Positions 21,857-32,979 of a stretch of 64,000 nt of DNA are shown in pieces. Where the stretch lies: positions 11,385,420 through 11,449,419 of the forward strand of contig NC_065420.1 in NCBI RefSeq assembly GCF_024362695.1, given 5' to 3'. The position numbers and the translations under genes were made by a program. The notes under the pieces were generated by a model that saw only the letters and a program-made list of their open reading frames with translations, had not been told where the DNA came from and searched no databases. This DNA is from Pectinophora gossypiella. Taxonomy: Eukaryota > Arthropoda > Insecta > Lepidoptera > Gelechiidae. The stretch's first letter is position 1; every line of letters starts with the position of its first letter.

Positions 21857-22377
21857 TCTGTATATTGCAAAACATAAATGGCGAGCTTAAAAATATATTA
21901 CGTAGGTTATAAAATAAGCACTAGGTACCTACCGACCGATATCCGAATCCGACTTTGTTTTGCTGTCAATTTTTTGGCGCCAGTTCGTAAACCATAGGGT
22001 TGTCCACGCTTGGATCATTTAATCGAGTTTTTCGGAAATGTACGGTTTATAACTTTGTGTTTACGAATACTGTTATATTATGAAGATTATACGTTGTTAT
22101 TTTTTTATTACTTTCAGAAAATTTCAATAATTTATAACAGAAGTCTAAGACAGCGTTAATTATTAAACAGTATTATTGATATCATTAGTATTTTTTTTTA
22201 AATATAATTGTTATTTAGACTAAAGTCAACTATTATGGATTGTTGTTTTCTATATGCTTCGTAATCTCAATATTTTCTTTATAAACGTTTGTTAAGTTGT
22301 CATTAGCTGTCAATGTCATAAACACGTTTCGTGCATGTGTTTTTAAGTGTCGATAATTTACAAATTACGGCTTAAAT
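21857..22377. promoter_or_regulatory. Divergent promoter region of ORC1 and AATF
   Basis: Only 521 bases separate the two ATGs, so both promoters must lie here or overlap here. The ORC1 side holds an E2F-type site. The AATF side is AT-rich with no box that I can name. Confidence 0.7.
21973..21981 (+). promoter_or_regulatory. E2F-type site upstream of ORC1
   Basis: tttggcgcc matches the E2F consensus TTTSSCGC and contains the palindrome GGCGCC. It lies about 115 bases upstream of the ORC1 ATG. ORC1 is a classic E2F target in flies and mammals, so G1/S control is likely. The match is seen; binding is inferred. Confidence 0.6.
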
Positions 22378-24267
22378 ATGAAGCCGAAACTGAAGAAATC
22401 TGCTAAACTTCTTCTCTCAGACAAAATTGCAGATGCTCTGACTGTAAAACCGAAAGCAGACATAGAAGATGACCAGGTATTTGGCACTAAACCTCAAACC
22501 CTTACCAAGACGGATTTGGGCTCTTCAGATAGCGAAGATGAGACTGCTATTAGTGATTTCCGTAAGAGGAATATTAATTTATTGAGCGAGGTAAGCAAAA
22601 AGTATGAGGGTCAGGTTGTATCGCGGAAAGAGTTGAAAGGAGACGACTCTGAAGATTACGAAGAGAGTGACTCAGAAGACGAGGGTAACCATGTGTCAGG
22701 CAAGGATCTTACGTTGCACGATGCCGATTCCGACAGTTCTAATGACTTGGACACGGAGGAACCACAACTACCACAGATGTCGAAACAAAAGCTCAAAGCT
22801 TCATCAGATTCCGAAGATTTTTCCTCTGAAGGTGAAAGTGATGATTACAGTATAACCCAGTTTAAGAAGCAGATAGAAGGCTCGGATGATGATGAAAATG
22901 AAGATGAAGAAGAGGATGATGAAGAGAGCGAAGGTGAAGATGGTGAAGGATATGATATCAGTCAGATGGATGAACCGATGAAGGAAAGTTTTGAACATGT
23001 TAAGAAGCAAAATGTCTCGGAGGAAGCAAAGAAGGGGGCTTGTGTGAGGAACCAACTGCTCATTTGGGAGGGGCTTCTAGAGATGAGGATACATCTACAA
23101 AGATGTATGAATACTGCAAATCAGATGCCTATGCCGGATACCTACAAAGAATTGAAGCAGAGTAATCAGTTCACTGAAGAATGTAACACAGCTAAAACCA
23201 ATATTGCTAGTGTTTTGGATAAGTAAGTATAACCACTTTGTTAAGACTTGCTGCCTAATAATGATATTTTTATGCTTAGTTTTATAAATAGCTATATTAA
23301 TAGTTTTATTCATTGTATCCTAATCTTTTCAATATTTTCTTGTTCTAGGTTTCTCACATTACAAAATGTGCTGTTCAAGAATTATCCAGAAACAAAGACA
23401 ATAGCTAATAAAGTAGAAGGAAAAGACACAAAGTCAGAAAACCCTAACAAAACTAAAGTGGATGATGATGATGAAGAGATCCCAAGTGACACAGATAATG
23501 AAGAGATACCATCAGACACTGAAGATGAAGAAGATGACACAATAAAAAAAGACACAACGAAAAAGCAAACAAATATCACACCTACCAAAAAACGAAAGTT
23601 GGAAGACTATGAAAATGACATTTTACGGTCCCACAAAGCATTCAAATCATTCAGAGACTCAACAATCCAGAAATGGAATGAAAAAACACGGTTAGCTGCT
23701 GCTACAAATATTAAAAATAAAAACGCTCCTACTAACACTATCTTACAACAAATATCGTACATTCTATCTGATAAAGAGAAGCTACTTAAAAGAACTCAGT
23801 TGAAACGGTCAGAGTATGACATTATTGGTTATAAGAGAGAAACTACAGAAGAAGAGAAGGAGCAAAACGGAACAGATGCCCCTAAAGTAAAAGACCGTAA
23901 AGAAGATGATGAGTATATTCCAGAGATATTTGATGACAGTGACTTCTATCACCAGCTTTTAAGAGAGTTGATTGAATGTAAATCAGCAGATATATCGGAT
24001 CCTGTTCAGCTGAGTAGGCAATGGATAGCTTTACAACAAATGAGGAGTAAAATGAAAAGGAAAGTGGATACAAAAGCTACTAAGGGACGAAAAATTAAGT
24101 ATGTAGTACATAATCAACTAGTTAATTACATGGCACCAGAGAAATGTACCACTTGGAATGAAGAGAGTACCAACGAATTGTACTGTTCATTATTTGGTAA
24201 AATGTTTGAGCATAATAATGTAGGATTAAATGCTAATTTAGAAAATGGTTTTAAGGTTAAAAACTGA
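22378..24267 (+). CDS. AATF: AATF/Che-1 (Bfr2 family) nucleolar protein
   Basis: This family works in early small-subunit ribosome assembly (with NGDN and NOL10 in human) and is also described as a transcription cofactor and anti-apoptotic factor. Two exons, 22378-23222 and 23349-24267, join in phase 2 (AA|G) to give 587 aa (human 560). Residues about 50-190 are very acidic, with repeated SDSED and DDDENEDEEED runs. An AATF/Che-1 helical region follows (KGACVRNQLLIWEGLLEMRI at 219-238). A second acidic linker comes after the intron (DDDDEEIPSD), then a basic segment. The TRAUB domain ends the protein, from about residue 477 (DDSDFYHQLLRELIE ... NYMAPEKCTTWNEES). A canonical aataaa lies 25 bases past the stop, at 24292-24297. 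Confidence 0.95.
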
Positions 24268-24291
24268 TGCTTTCTAGTAAATTAGGTACCC

Positions 24292-24297
24292 AATAAA
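24292..24297 (+). terminator. Poly(A) signal of AATF
   Basis: A canonical aataaa sits 25 bases after the stop codon, giving a very short 3' UTR. Confidence 0.7.
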
Positions 24298-24619
24298 ACA
24301 CATTTTATCTATTCTAAATGTTGATTTTTATTTGTAGTTTTGTTAATTACACTTCTTATCAAAAAAATCGATTAATCTTCCAATAAGGAAATCTTAAATA
24401 GGAGTAGAATATTAGCAATAGTAGATGACGTTTTAAAGTGTGCATGGTTTTGAATTCTTAATGTTCTAAAAATGTAAAATTGAATGAAACTTGTGTGTTT
24501 TGTTGAACAAAAATACGATGTTACGATTTCTTTGATGAGAAGTATATTATGCGGAATAGATGTCCCAAAAGTCAACTAGACTATTCTCCATTATGAAGAA
24601 CTATTTTGTCGCAGTACAT

Positions 24620-24775
24620 GAAGGCCACATCTAGGGCCCTGTGCCTAGGTTTTACGTGCAGGTTGTGAGAAGCTACAGTAGTTTTATGCGGATGAGACGT
24701 TCGTTATCCAAAAAACGACGAGTGTACGAGCAACTATGTTACTTACTGAATAAACATATTATGTATATTTGAATT
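24620..24775 (+). mobile_element. Family E short element
   Basis: It runs from ctagggccctgtgcc to gaataaacata...gaatttgaca. Copies: 27054-27225 (-), 31620-31760 (+), 55245-55405 (-), and tails at 41000 and 56670. It is probably the 3' end of a SINE or LINE family. Confidence 0.6.
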
Positions 24776-24829
24776 TGACATTCCGTTCCACACCGAAACG
24801 AGCTTGGAGCGAGCATAATTTACCTCATA

Positions 24830-24935
24830 GAGGAGGGCGTAACTGCCCTATTTTTTCCCTAAAAAGTAGCATGGAGAATGCTACACCGACAAAAGCGACA
24901 AGAGCGTGGGCGGCTCTTAAATTAGTGACGATCAG
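24830..24935 (+). repeat. 3' end of an RTE-like retrotransposon
   Basis: The segment gagaatgctacaccgaca ... ggcggctcttaaattagtga matches the terminal segments at 15900-15950, 47940-47985 and 57815-57865. Confidence 0.6.
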
Positions 24936-25438
24936 GGGAGCCTGCGCAAACAGCCCGTCTCGCTGACACGGTAAGTACAAGATTTCTGTATGGAGTTTCC
25001 GGAGTATACCGATATCTTAGGACTCCTATACCAAGTGAGTTCAAGAGTGATTGCAAGTTATAGTTCTGGTGGTTTGGGTTTGCCGAAATAAGTTTGCAAG
25101 TGTACATACATGTATAAGTCCCTTAAATAGGTATGTTGTGTACCTTAAGCGGAATACACACCAAACCCGACCCGCCGGTTTATGATGGCAATATTTTGTC
25201 GCAAGCCTTTTTGGCGGTTTCACACGTGACAAATCGGAAAACCTGGCGAAAGGTACTTCATTTGTCTATGTATGAAAGACGGCGATATGTCGGTAAAATG
25301 TCAGCGGCCGCATGATACTTTTAGCTTTTAGGTAGCCGGAACGTGGCGACGGGCGCAGTAGCGGATCCAGCTTTTTTTATGTCAACGGGGGTCGGGGGGG
25401 GGGGGGGTCACCAAATCACAAACAGCCTATCTCCTGCC
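24936..25438. other. Non-coding DNA with a poly(G) run
   Basis: No gene is seen. A run of about 13 G occurs at 25394-25407. Confidence 0.5.
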
Positions 25439-25439
25439 G

Positions 25440-25640
25440 TAGATTTTTTTTGCCACAGACGGCATTAATTACTTAACCGGACTAATGGGGAGCGCTGAAG
25501 GCTCTCACCCGGTACAACGTTTAAGACAACAGGCCTGAGGGTGCCCAGTTGGGCGCGAACCTCGGCTCAGGGCGTCGTCTGAGAGGAAAAATATTTAAAA
25601 TTAATCGACCCTAGTGGGTCGATAGCGATAAGCGCTGATT
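25440..25640 (+). repeat. Dispersed repeat family F
   Basis: The segment from tttttttgccacagacggca to gggtcgatagcgataagcgc is shared with 32040-32275 and 61130-61362, in reverse with 30395-30515, and in part with 42735-42785. The class is unknown, SINE-like in size. Confidence 0.65.
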
Positions 25641-26069
25641 GAGGGAGCCCGTCATAGAGAATTACATAAAATTGCAATGGCCACCAATGACCCAACCTAC
25701 CGCCCAGGGCGGGTCGGCGGCTTTGTACGGCGGATGTGTACTGCGCACTACAATTTTTCATCTCATAAAAGTTCGATGTCAAGGCTTAGGGGTGTGTTAC
25801 GAAATCTGATACCGACGGGGCTATTATTTTACGTAAGCGATCAGTTACGACCTTACGAACAACATAGACGCAATTTGGATAATTTAAGCGACTTACCTAA
25901 GCTAGCTAGTTTTATTTAGGTACCTACTAGTATTTTGTTTGCTAGCAACATTGTCCGCGTGGAATTATGCAACTTGGATAAGGCCCAAGGTCACGCACGC
26001 TTAATATCCTACTAGGGTAGGCAGGAGACAGAGACATTTGCTACAATCCTGACACACCCTATCTGAGTC
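25641..26069. other. Non-coding DNA
   Basis: I see no gene. The bases 25696-25752 (ggcgggtcggcggc ... tgtactgcgcac) resemble the segment at 2160-2200 that hosts the family B SINE. Confidence 0.4.
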
Positions 26070-26072
26070 TAA

Positions 26073-26318
26073 GGGTGGTATTAATAAACTAATCTCAGCT
26101 GAGACTGCTCTCAAGATCATGCTCAAGTCCTAGTTTTTATATAAGAACTGTCTCATTGACATGATCTTAAGGGCAGTCTCGAGACTAGAGTAGCTGAGAT
26201 TAAGTAGTTCATTAATTAATACCACCCACTGTCAATGTGACAGTTCTCATATAAAAACAGGGACTTGAGCATGATCTTGAGGGCTGTCTCAGCTGAGATT
26301 AGTTCTTTAACACCACCC
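26073..26318. mobile_element. Harbinger-type MITE with a three-part palindrome
   Basis: The ends gggtggtattaa and the reverse of ttaacaccaccc are flanked by TAA at 26070-26072 and 26319-26321, a PIF/Harbinger-like TWA duplication. Inside, the segments around ctcagctgagac, gatcatgctcaagtcc and agttcttatataaa occur three times in alternating orientation, so more than one hairpin is possible. Confidence 0.75.
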
Positions 26319-26569
26319 TAAGTTTGAGAGCTTTTTAATTAATTTAGGCTTCTAGCTGAATTACAATATAGGTCTAACTGTCTCCTACATTGAAGGCGGT
26401 GTGGACTAATGAACACCTATCAATTACTTAGGTCCTGACTAAGGTTTACGGTTGGAATGTTCAAATTAGTTCACTGGGTTGCTGTCCTGTAGGAACACCT
26501 AGTTCACAATTTTTTTAAACATTGATCTACTTACTTTTTAAATGATATTTTAGTGATATCTCATCTAGG

Positions 26570-26715
26570 TACAGTCATCAGCAATGTAATGTACCCACTT
26601 TAGGACTCCGTCGCACTAACATATTTGACATTTAGTGAGACTCACAGTTCAATTTGTCAAAAAAGTTAATGTGACATGGTACCAAAGTGTATACATATTA
26701 ATGCTCGTGACCGTA
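26570..26715. mobile_element. MITE family R copy
   Basis: Inverted TA-flanked ends, as at 17196; nearly complete. It abuts the family T MITE, with a single base between them. Confidence 0.8.
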
Positions 26716-26716
26716 C

Positions 26717-27022
26717 ATACAGGGTCTTAGTGACACCGAGCAGAAAACTGAGAGGGATGATTCAGCGCATGTTTCTGAGTTACTATCAAGTGGAATTTTC
26801 CGACGCAACATAACATTTTTTATGAATTTTCCGACAGGGAATTCCATATGATATCAACTCAGGATTATGGTCTGAATCATCTCTCTCAGTTTTCTGCACG
26901 CATGCAGGAGCAAAGGTGTTACTAACATCCACAGATGTCCATCCATCCATCCATCTGTGGATGTTAGTGACACCTCTGCTCTGTTGCTTTGTGAAGCAAT
27001 ACGGGTCTCCTAACACTGTGTA
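26717..27022. mobile_element. MITE family T copy (306 bases)
   Basis: The ends tacagggtcttagtgac and cctaacactgtgta are inverted and TA-bounded. The core is a palindrome around gtggaattttccg. A second small hairpin (ctaacatccacagatg ... catctgtggatgttag) sits near the right end. Related copies are at 57242, 58430 and 63800. Confidence 0.75.
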
Positions 27023-27053
27023 TTATGCTGATTCCAGAAGACATTTGTGGAAG

Positions 27054-27225
27054 AATTCAAATTCAAAAATATCTTTATTCAGTAGGTAACATAGTTACAC
27101 TTTGAATCGTCGATTTTACATAACGAACGTCTCATCCGCCTAAAACTACTGCAGCGTTTCACAAACTGTATAGCCGGGAAAATGAAACTGCAAGAAAAAC
27201 CTCGGCACAGGCCCCTAGACGTTCT
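27054..27225 (-). mobile_element. Family E element copy
   Basis: Reverse copy starting aaattcaaaaatatctttat and ending near ctcggcacaggcccctaga. Confidence 0.6.
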
Positions 27226-27297
27226 CTTTTTTAAAAAAAAAATAGCATGACGTAGGTTCGTCAGCCTTGTTTATTGACTCACCAAACACTTAAAAAC

Positions 27298-27432
27298 AAC
27301 CTATTATATCCCACTGCTAGGCACACCCCTCCCCTCAATCAGCCGGAGGTGGTATAGAGCATACTCCACCACTCTGCTCCTCTGCGGGTTCATAGAGGTG
27401 TTTTACAACTAATAGCCAGGACCAACGGCTAA
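27298..27432 (-). mobile_element. Family A SINE, 3' part
   Basis: A diverged reverse copy (atcccactgctaggcac ... aatagccaggaccaacggct) without the head. Confidence 0.6.
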
Positions 27433-27528
27433 ACTCACAACCTGTATAGCCGGGGGAAAGACTTAATAATTGGCGCACATACCATTATTAAACTGTGGGT
27501 ACAGTCATGAGCAATATAATATACCCAC

Positions 27529-27620
27529 CAACCCGCAGTGGAGCAGCGTGGTGGAGTATGCTCCATACCCCCTCCGGTTGATTGAGGGGAGGCCTGTGCC
27601 CAGCAGTGGGACGTATAGTT
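27529..27620 (+). mobile_element. 5'-truncated SINE A tail with 12-base target duplication
   Basis: Ninety-two bases of the SINE A 3' end are flanked by perfect repeats taatatacccac at 27517-27528 and 27621-27632. The duplicated bases belong to the MITE R copy, which proves the insertion order. Confidence 0.85.
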
Positions 27621-27777
27621 TAATATACCCACTTTAGAATAATTAAAACACATAATAACGGGTTCTTACCGCGTTTAAATGGGGATATGAGACTCCCGAT
27701 ATTTCGACACTGTTGCAAGTACCATGATCACGGGATGACTGATGAGATTGGAGTGGAGTAGGTAGATCCATAATTTT

Positions 27778-28146
27778 CTACGGGCAGACATATCTGTCTA
27801 CCCTCTTTCTTTGCCGCTTGTTTATGTTTTTGATTTCGGAATGTTCGGAACCATCTGAACTCGCACCAAACTCACTACGACAAACCGCACTCACTGTGTC
27901 CTCACGTTTTTTCACCACATTAGGCCGTTTCAAGCATTTTACAACACCTACTACTGGATTCCACATGGTCGATAATTTGAACCCGTCTTCCCTGTTGAAA
28001 TTTTTATGTTTTCTGATTTCAATAGCCTCTTTTACGAGTCTGGGGATGTAATGACGTTCTGGCGATAATATTTGTGGATTGTTAAACTCGATCCAGTGGT
28101 TAGGGCCCGACTTCAGTACATGCTCAGCTATAGCAGATTTCTGCAC
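27778..28146 (-). pseudogene. C-terminal part of a Penelope-like element (GIY-YIG endonuclease region)
   Basis: The 122-residue frame opens with MQKSAIAEHVLKSGPNHWIE and continues with RHYIPRLVKEAIEIRKHKNF, NREDGFKLSTMWNPVV and a basic tail. This is the order seen at the end of the GIY-YIG domain of Penelope-like retroelements (AEH, PRL..EA.EI..H, N...G..LS..W). The reverse transcriptase and the catalytic GIY-YIG motif are absent, so the element is 5'-truncated. The 3' flank at 27638-27670 carries the acacataataacgggttctt end also found at 63262 and 63455. Confidence 0.75.
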
Positions 28147-28436
28147 GTCGTTTTTCTATATTTGACATTTAGTGAGACTTACAATTCAATTTGTCAAAAA
28201 AGTTAATGTGACATGGTACCAAAGTGTTTACATATTAATGCTCGTGACCGTACACAGTTCATGTTGCGTTGGACGTACCTCTGACCACCCCAATGAGGAA
28301 CTCCCCAGGTTACGTTCACCAAAAACAATATAGATGGCGTTGTACAGCTTTAACGTGATAATTACCTATTTTCTCATTAGGTACTGCGGGTACATAATTA
28401 TTCCAAAATACTATACATAAACAGCCTATATACGTC

Positions 28437-28562
28437 CCACCACATATATAACCACCAATCCGCACTGGGCCCGCGTGGTGGTTTAAGGCCCGATCTCCCT
28501 ATCCATCCATAGGGAAGGCCCGTGCTCCTGCAGTGGGGATGTTAATGGGCTGGTGATGATGA
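28437..28562 (+). mobile_element. Family D SINE tail
   Basis: 3' part only (accaatccgcactgggcccg ... gctggtgatgatga), followed by a short SINE A scrap. Confidence 0.65.
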
Positions 28563-28689
28563 TACGTCCCACTGCTGGGCACAGGCCTCGTACAACGTAG
28601 TCTGGAAATTCCCTCATTGGGACTATCCATAATCGTGAGTTATGTCATGTCTTTTTTTGCGTGAAGGTAGAATGTATTACATATGATCC

Positions 28690-28948
28690 ATCATCATCAT
28701 CAGCCCATTAACGTCCCCACTGCTGGGGCACGGGCCTTCCCTATGGATGGATAGGGAGATCGGGCCTTAAACCATCACGCGGGCCCAGCCGGGACCAACG
28801 GCTTAACGTGCCTTCCGAAGCACGGAGGAGCTCGAGATGAAAACTTTTTTTTTTGTGGTCACCTATTCTATGACCGGCCTTTGCGAAAGTTGCTTTACCT
28901 CAACAATCGCAGCCCGAGCGCGTTAACCGCTGCGCCACCGAGCTCCTC
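28690..28948 (-). mobile_element. Family D SINE, near full length
   Basis: Reverse copy from the catcatcatcagcccattaa tail to the tgcgccaccgagctc head. Confidence 0.8.
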
Positions 28949-29832
28949 AATGATCTTTTACTTTTACTTATATACACAGACTTTTGCTTTCATTTTCCTG
29001 AATGGTGCAAATCAAATTCGGATCTCAATCACGGGTTTTCCTTTAACATCGAATATCGGTAGCCTTCCACGGCGATTTATCTGAAAAGACTCGATGAGGT
29101 ACCGAATTAGTATCGGAACCAGGAAGGAAATAATACCGATTTTGAATTCTCAACGGCGAATAATTTGAAAATGGAATACTTACAGAAAGTCGATTTTAAC
29201 AAAAAGAGATGTCCATTTCTTTCCTTTTTCAAATAAAGAAAAAACAAATTGTTGATTCAGTCTCTCTCCTGATAATAATTTTGTTTTTCTTTTATATAAA
29301 ATAAGGTATAGGTAGGCACCTATTTATTGATTAGCGACAAGTTGTGTTGCTCTATGGCGACAAGACTATAGAAACAAATGCCTATCAAATCCATCCTTGG
29401 AAATGGTAAGTTTAATTGGTTTGCCGCAGGCTTTTATAACTTTGCTGTTTAAAATCGGAAGGTCGCCAAGCGGCGCGCGGTTCGCGTGAATTGTTAGGTA
29501 TTTATTCGGATAACAACAAAAGTATGGGATTCCTGCTTTTGTTCTTTTGTTTCTTTTTTTATTTGATTTAAAATAGGCTCGCGATTCACCACAATCTCAC
29601 CTGATGGTAAGTGACGATTTGGTCTAGGGTGAATCACGCTTACCTAGCAAATGCGTATTGTGTATATTCTTAACTAGTGAATTGACTTCGGCTTTGTCTG
29701 GGACGATTTTTACACTACAATCTTCTTGGTGAAATGCAGATCATAACAATAAAATTGATACTTTCCTTTTTTTTGAAGTCGGTTAAAACAGCAGTAAATA
29801 CATTTGTATGAGTGGTCGTCGAGATTAGCCTG
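28949..29832. other. Non-coding DNA
   Basis: No gene is seen. The bases tttgaagtcggttaaaa at about 29775-29791 resemble the end of a common moth repeat. Confidence 0.4.
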
Positions 29833-29978
29833 TACGGTCACGAGCATTAATATGTATACACTTTGGTACCATGTCACATTAACTTTTTTGACAAATTGAA
29901 CTGTAAGTCTTACTAAATGTCAAATATGTTAGTGCGACAGAGTCCTAAAGTGGGTATATTATATTGCTCGTGACTGTA
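29833..29978. mobile_element. MITE family R copy
   Basis: TA-bounded, 146 bases, in the orientation opposite to the copy at 26570; the most complete reference copy in the window. Confidence 0.8.
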
Positions 29979-30009
29979 CATACTTATAGAAGATATAAAT
30001 TTCCTTATA

Positions 30010-30335
30010 GGATATACTTTTAGTCCAGCGGTTAAGCGTTGGGCTCATGATTCGGATGCCACGGGTTCAAATCCCGGTGGGGACATAACACGAAAACACT
30101 TTGTAATCCCTAGTTCGGTTAGGACTTAGGACATTGTAGGTTGATCACCCGATTGTCCGTAAGTAAAATGAACCGTGCTCCGGAAGGCACGTTAAACCGT
30201 TGGTCCCGGTAACTATTTACTGATGAACGTGAGTAATTGTTACATGAGCCATGTCAGGGGCCTTTGGCGGCTCAACCATAACCCTGACACCAGGTGGAAT
30301 ACCAGCCTCATCAACCCACACGATAAGAAGAAGAC
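30010..30335 (+). mobile_element. Family C SINE
   Basis: tRNA-like head (gtccagcggttaagcgttgg, B-box ggttcaaatcc) through the tail cacacgataagaagaag. Confidence 0.8.
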
Positions 30336-30394
30336 TTAGTGAAAAAGATATTTGATTGACTTTCTATAAGGGCCAAATTGCGCCATCAACAAAA

Positions 30395-30515
30395 TGGGCG
30401 GTACACGGTAAGATTGTCCGGGTGAGAGCCTTCAGCGCTCCCCATTTGTCCGGCCAAGTAGTTAATGCCTTCTGCGGCAAAGCTACAATAAGTCACGTCA
30501 AAAAAAGATAAGATT
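30395..30515 (-). repeat. Family F repeat, partial
   Basis: Reverse of the first half of family F (gggtgagagccttcagcgct ... taagtcacgtcaaaaaaa). Confidence 0.6.
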
Positions 30516-30759
30516 GTCATTTCTGTATGAAGTGTCCGGGTGCGCTTGCGTTGCCAATTAAACCGTTCCTGGTCGTTGTTTTGATATTGTCCTAATTATT
30601 CGTTCGGCGAGTAAGAAATAAAGTTAATCAATTAAATTATTTTTCGGATTTGTGCCTGCTTCCGGGAGCGACTTGCGCAATCGAGCATGCGACGCGCCCG
30701 TGAGGTGTGCAACTCGTGTTGTAGACACTCTGCGAAACTAGGCAATTTATCAAATTACT

Positions 30760-31115
30760 TGTCAACATCATCATCGTTACGTCATTCCGATTTAACAGGG
30801 TCCGCTTACCTAACTTGAAGATTCGACAGGCCCGGCTTTTTATAGCAGCCTTTTTATAACTGCCTGTCTGACCTTCCAACCCGCGAAGGGAAAACCCAAT
30901 ACACGTTAGGTCACATACCTCCGAAACGTATTTCTCCGGTATGTGGGTTTCCTCATAATTTTTTCGCCACTGCCGAGCATGTGACAATCATTTATGATCC
31001 AAAACATGAATTCGAAAACTTTCGACAGTCATTGGTTTAGGCCTGTGCTGGATTCGAACCTGCAACCTCAAAGTGAGAGGTAAGTGTTCTACCAACTGGG
31101 CTACCACAGCACGGA
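30760..31115 (-). mobile_element. Family B SINE, near full length
   Basis: Reverse copy; the tRNA-like head at 31112-31045 reads gtggtagcccagttggtaga with B-box ggttcgaatcc. Confidence 0.8.
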
Positions 31116-32039
31116 GAGTTACCGTTCTATACGTAGTATTATTCTTTATCCTATGTTCGAACTGCTAAAATAGAATGAATTACGTCATGTAGCAGTAATA
31201 CTAAGTTTCGGTCGTTTCTCGTAGTGTCTGAATGTCAGAACAACATGTGTGTTATCAGTTCCAGTGAGCAGGTCGAGTGGGGGTTATCGTCGGGCACAAA
31301 CAACATAGAGAATACACACTTATCTGCCAATAAAATTGATATATACACTCAATTTTCGTGCCATCAAAACAAACACTCGCCTAATTGGAAGTGAAGAAGG
31401 ATGCGTTTGATAGGTACTTACTTACCTAAATATTTTAGTGGAAGATTACAATTTGTCGTGGGAGAATCCGTGATAGTCCAGTTCAGAGAAACTTTGCAAA
31501 AAAGGTTATTATAAAGTTAGTGATTGTTTAGATGTGAATGTATGGGATTAACTGTCTGAGAACTGATATTAGGCAGCTAAATTACTCAATTGTTATAACA
31601 ATATTTTATTTTTATTTTTTTAACGTCTAGGGCCCTGTGCCGACGTTTTTCTTGCAGCTTCTTTTCCCCGACTACTTATACAGGTTGTGAGAAGCTGCAG
31701 TAGTTTTAGGCGGATGAAACGTTCGTTATGTTACCTACAGAATAAAGATATATTTCTCTCTCTCTTTCTTCAATCTCATTTTACTTTTCCACTTATTTTA
31801 GAATTTTATTTATGAATAAAGTAACAATGAGTACGACGTATGGCCGCTTTTATTGATGACGTCACAGGTCTGTATTTCCATGCAAACTCCAAAGAAATTC
31901 GTTTTGACGTTTCGTAAGAAGTATCTCATTTGACTAGGTTGTCAAGAAGCCTATTCAGTATTCAGTTTATAGCCCGAGCCGGAATTCGAAGCCATGACAC
32001 TACACTTTTATATCTATGTATCTAACTGTATCTATAACT
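31116..32039. other. Non-coding DNA with a family E copy
   Basis: No gene is seen. 31118-31160 carries a 'gagagttaccgttctatacg' motif that recurs at 42180 and 51500. 31620-31760 is a plus-strand family E element. Confidence 0.5.
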
Positions 32040-32275
32040 TTTTTTTTGACGTGACTTATTGTAGATTTGCCGCAGATGGCATTAACTACTTGGCCGGACA
32101 AATGGGGAGCGCTGAAGGCTCTCACCCGGTACAACGTTTAAGACAACGGGCCTGAGGGTGCCCAGTTGGGCGCGAACCTCGGCTCAGGGCGTCGTCTGAG
32201 AGGAAAAATATTTGAAAGAATTAATCGACCCTAGTGGGTCGATAGCGATAAGCGCTGAATGAGGGAAATCGTCGA
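32040..32275 (+). repeat. Family F repeat
   Basis: Best copy of the family: tttttttttgacgtgactta through gataagcgctgaatgaggga. Confidence 0.65.
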
Positions 32276-32979
32276 CCACGCCGGCGGGCAGTATCTATAA
32301 CTGCTTCCCGGGGATTTGTCGAATGATGTAGGTGCAACTGAAAATCAGTGTTTGCTTCCCTTTGCGGCAAACATATGCTGAGTCGTTTTACCTTTTCAAA
32401 TAAATGCACACTATCTCACACAACACTTTTGTCATTAATTTTACTTCTTTTCTTTTGTGTAAATGTCTATAGCCTATAAGTGTTATTTCAATGTCTCGTT
32501 TTCGTTTTATTTATTATATTATTATTATATTTATTTATTTTGAGGAAGACTTACGGCCATATACATTTTCTAACATAATAACCAGACAATAACTAAAGGC
32601 TAATTACAAGTCTCCACCTAATAGTGGCTAAGATATTTACCCTTTTACAATTATAAAAATCAAGAATTAAGTAAGTAGGTTAAAGCAGGTTAAGTAAGGT
32701 AGGTACAAACATTTGACGTTTTCAAACTAGGGCTAATAAGTCACTTGTGTGCTGTTTGTTTGAATAAACGTTTTCTATCTCTCTCTCTCTCTCTCTCTAC
32801 TATCTCGCGTTTTCCGAATGCTAATGATATCATAAAATAAGCTCACTACTACATTCCCACATTCCCAGTTGGCGTAGTAAGAGGTAAAAAAAACATACAT
32901 TAATCACTAGGTGAACCCACGCTTCACCGAGATTTAATAGAATATAATATTTTTTACCGATCAACTTTTTAAATAAGCT
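32276..32979. other. AT-rich non-coding DNA
   Basis: No gene is seen. A TC microsatellite lies at 32777-32799. Confidence 0.5.

Larger units (their letters stand above)
27500..28252. mobile_element. MITE family R broken by two later insertions
   Basis: The left end tacagtcatgagcaatataa starts at 27500 and the right end gctcgtgaccgta closes at about 28252. Between them a 5'-truncated SINE A tail (27529-27620) and then a Penelope-like element (about 27638-28157) are inserted. About 17 bases of the MITE (gactctgtcgcactaac in the intact copy) are missing at the second insertion. Confidence 0.7.

Noticed and set aside
23382..23588. Serine-rich reverse frame over AATF exon 2
   Set aside because: It is the antisense of the acidic GAT/GAA codon runs of AATF.
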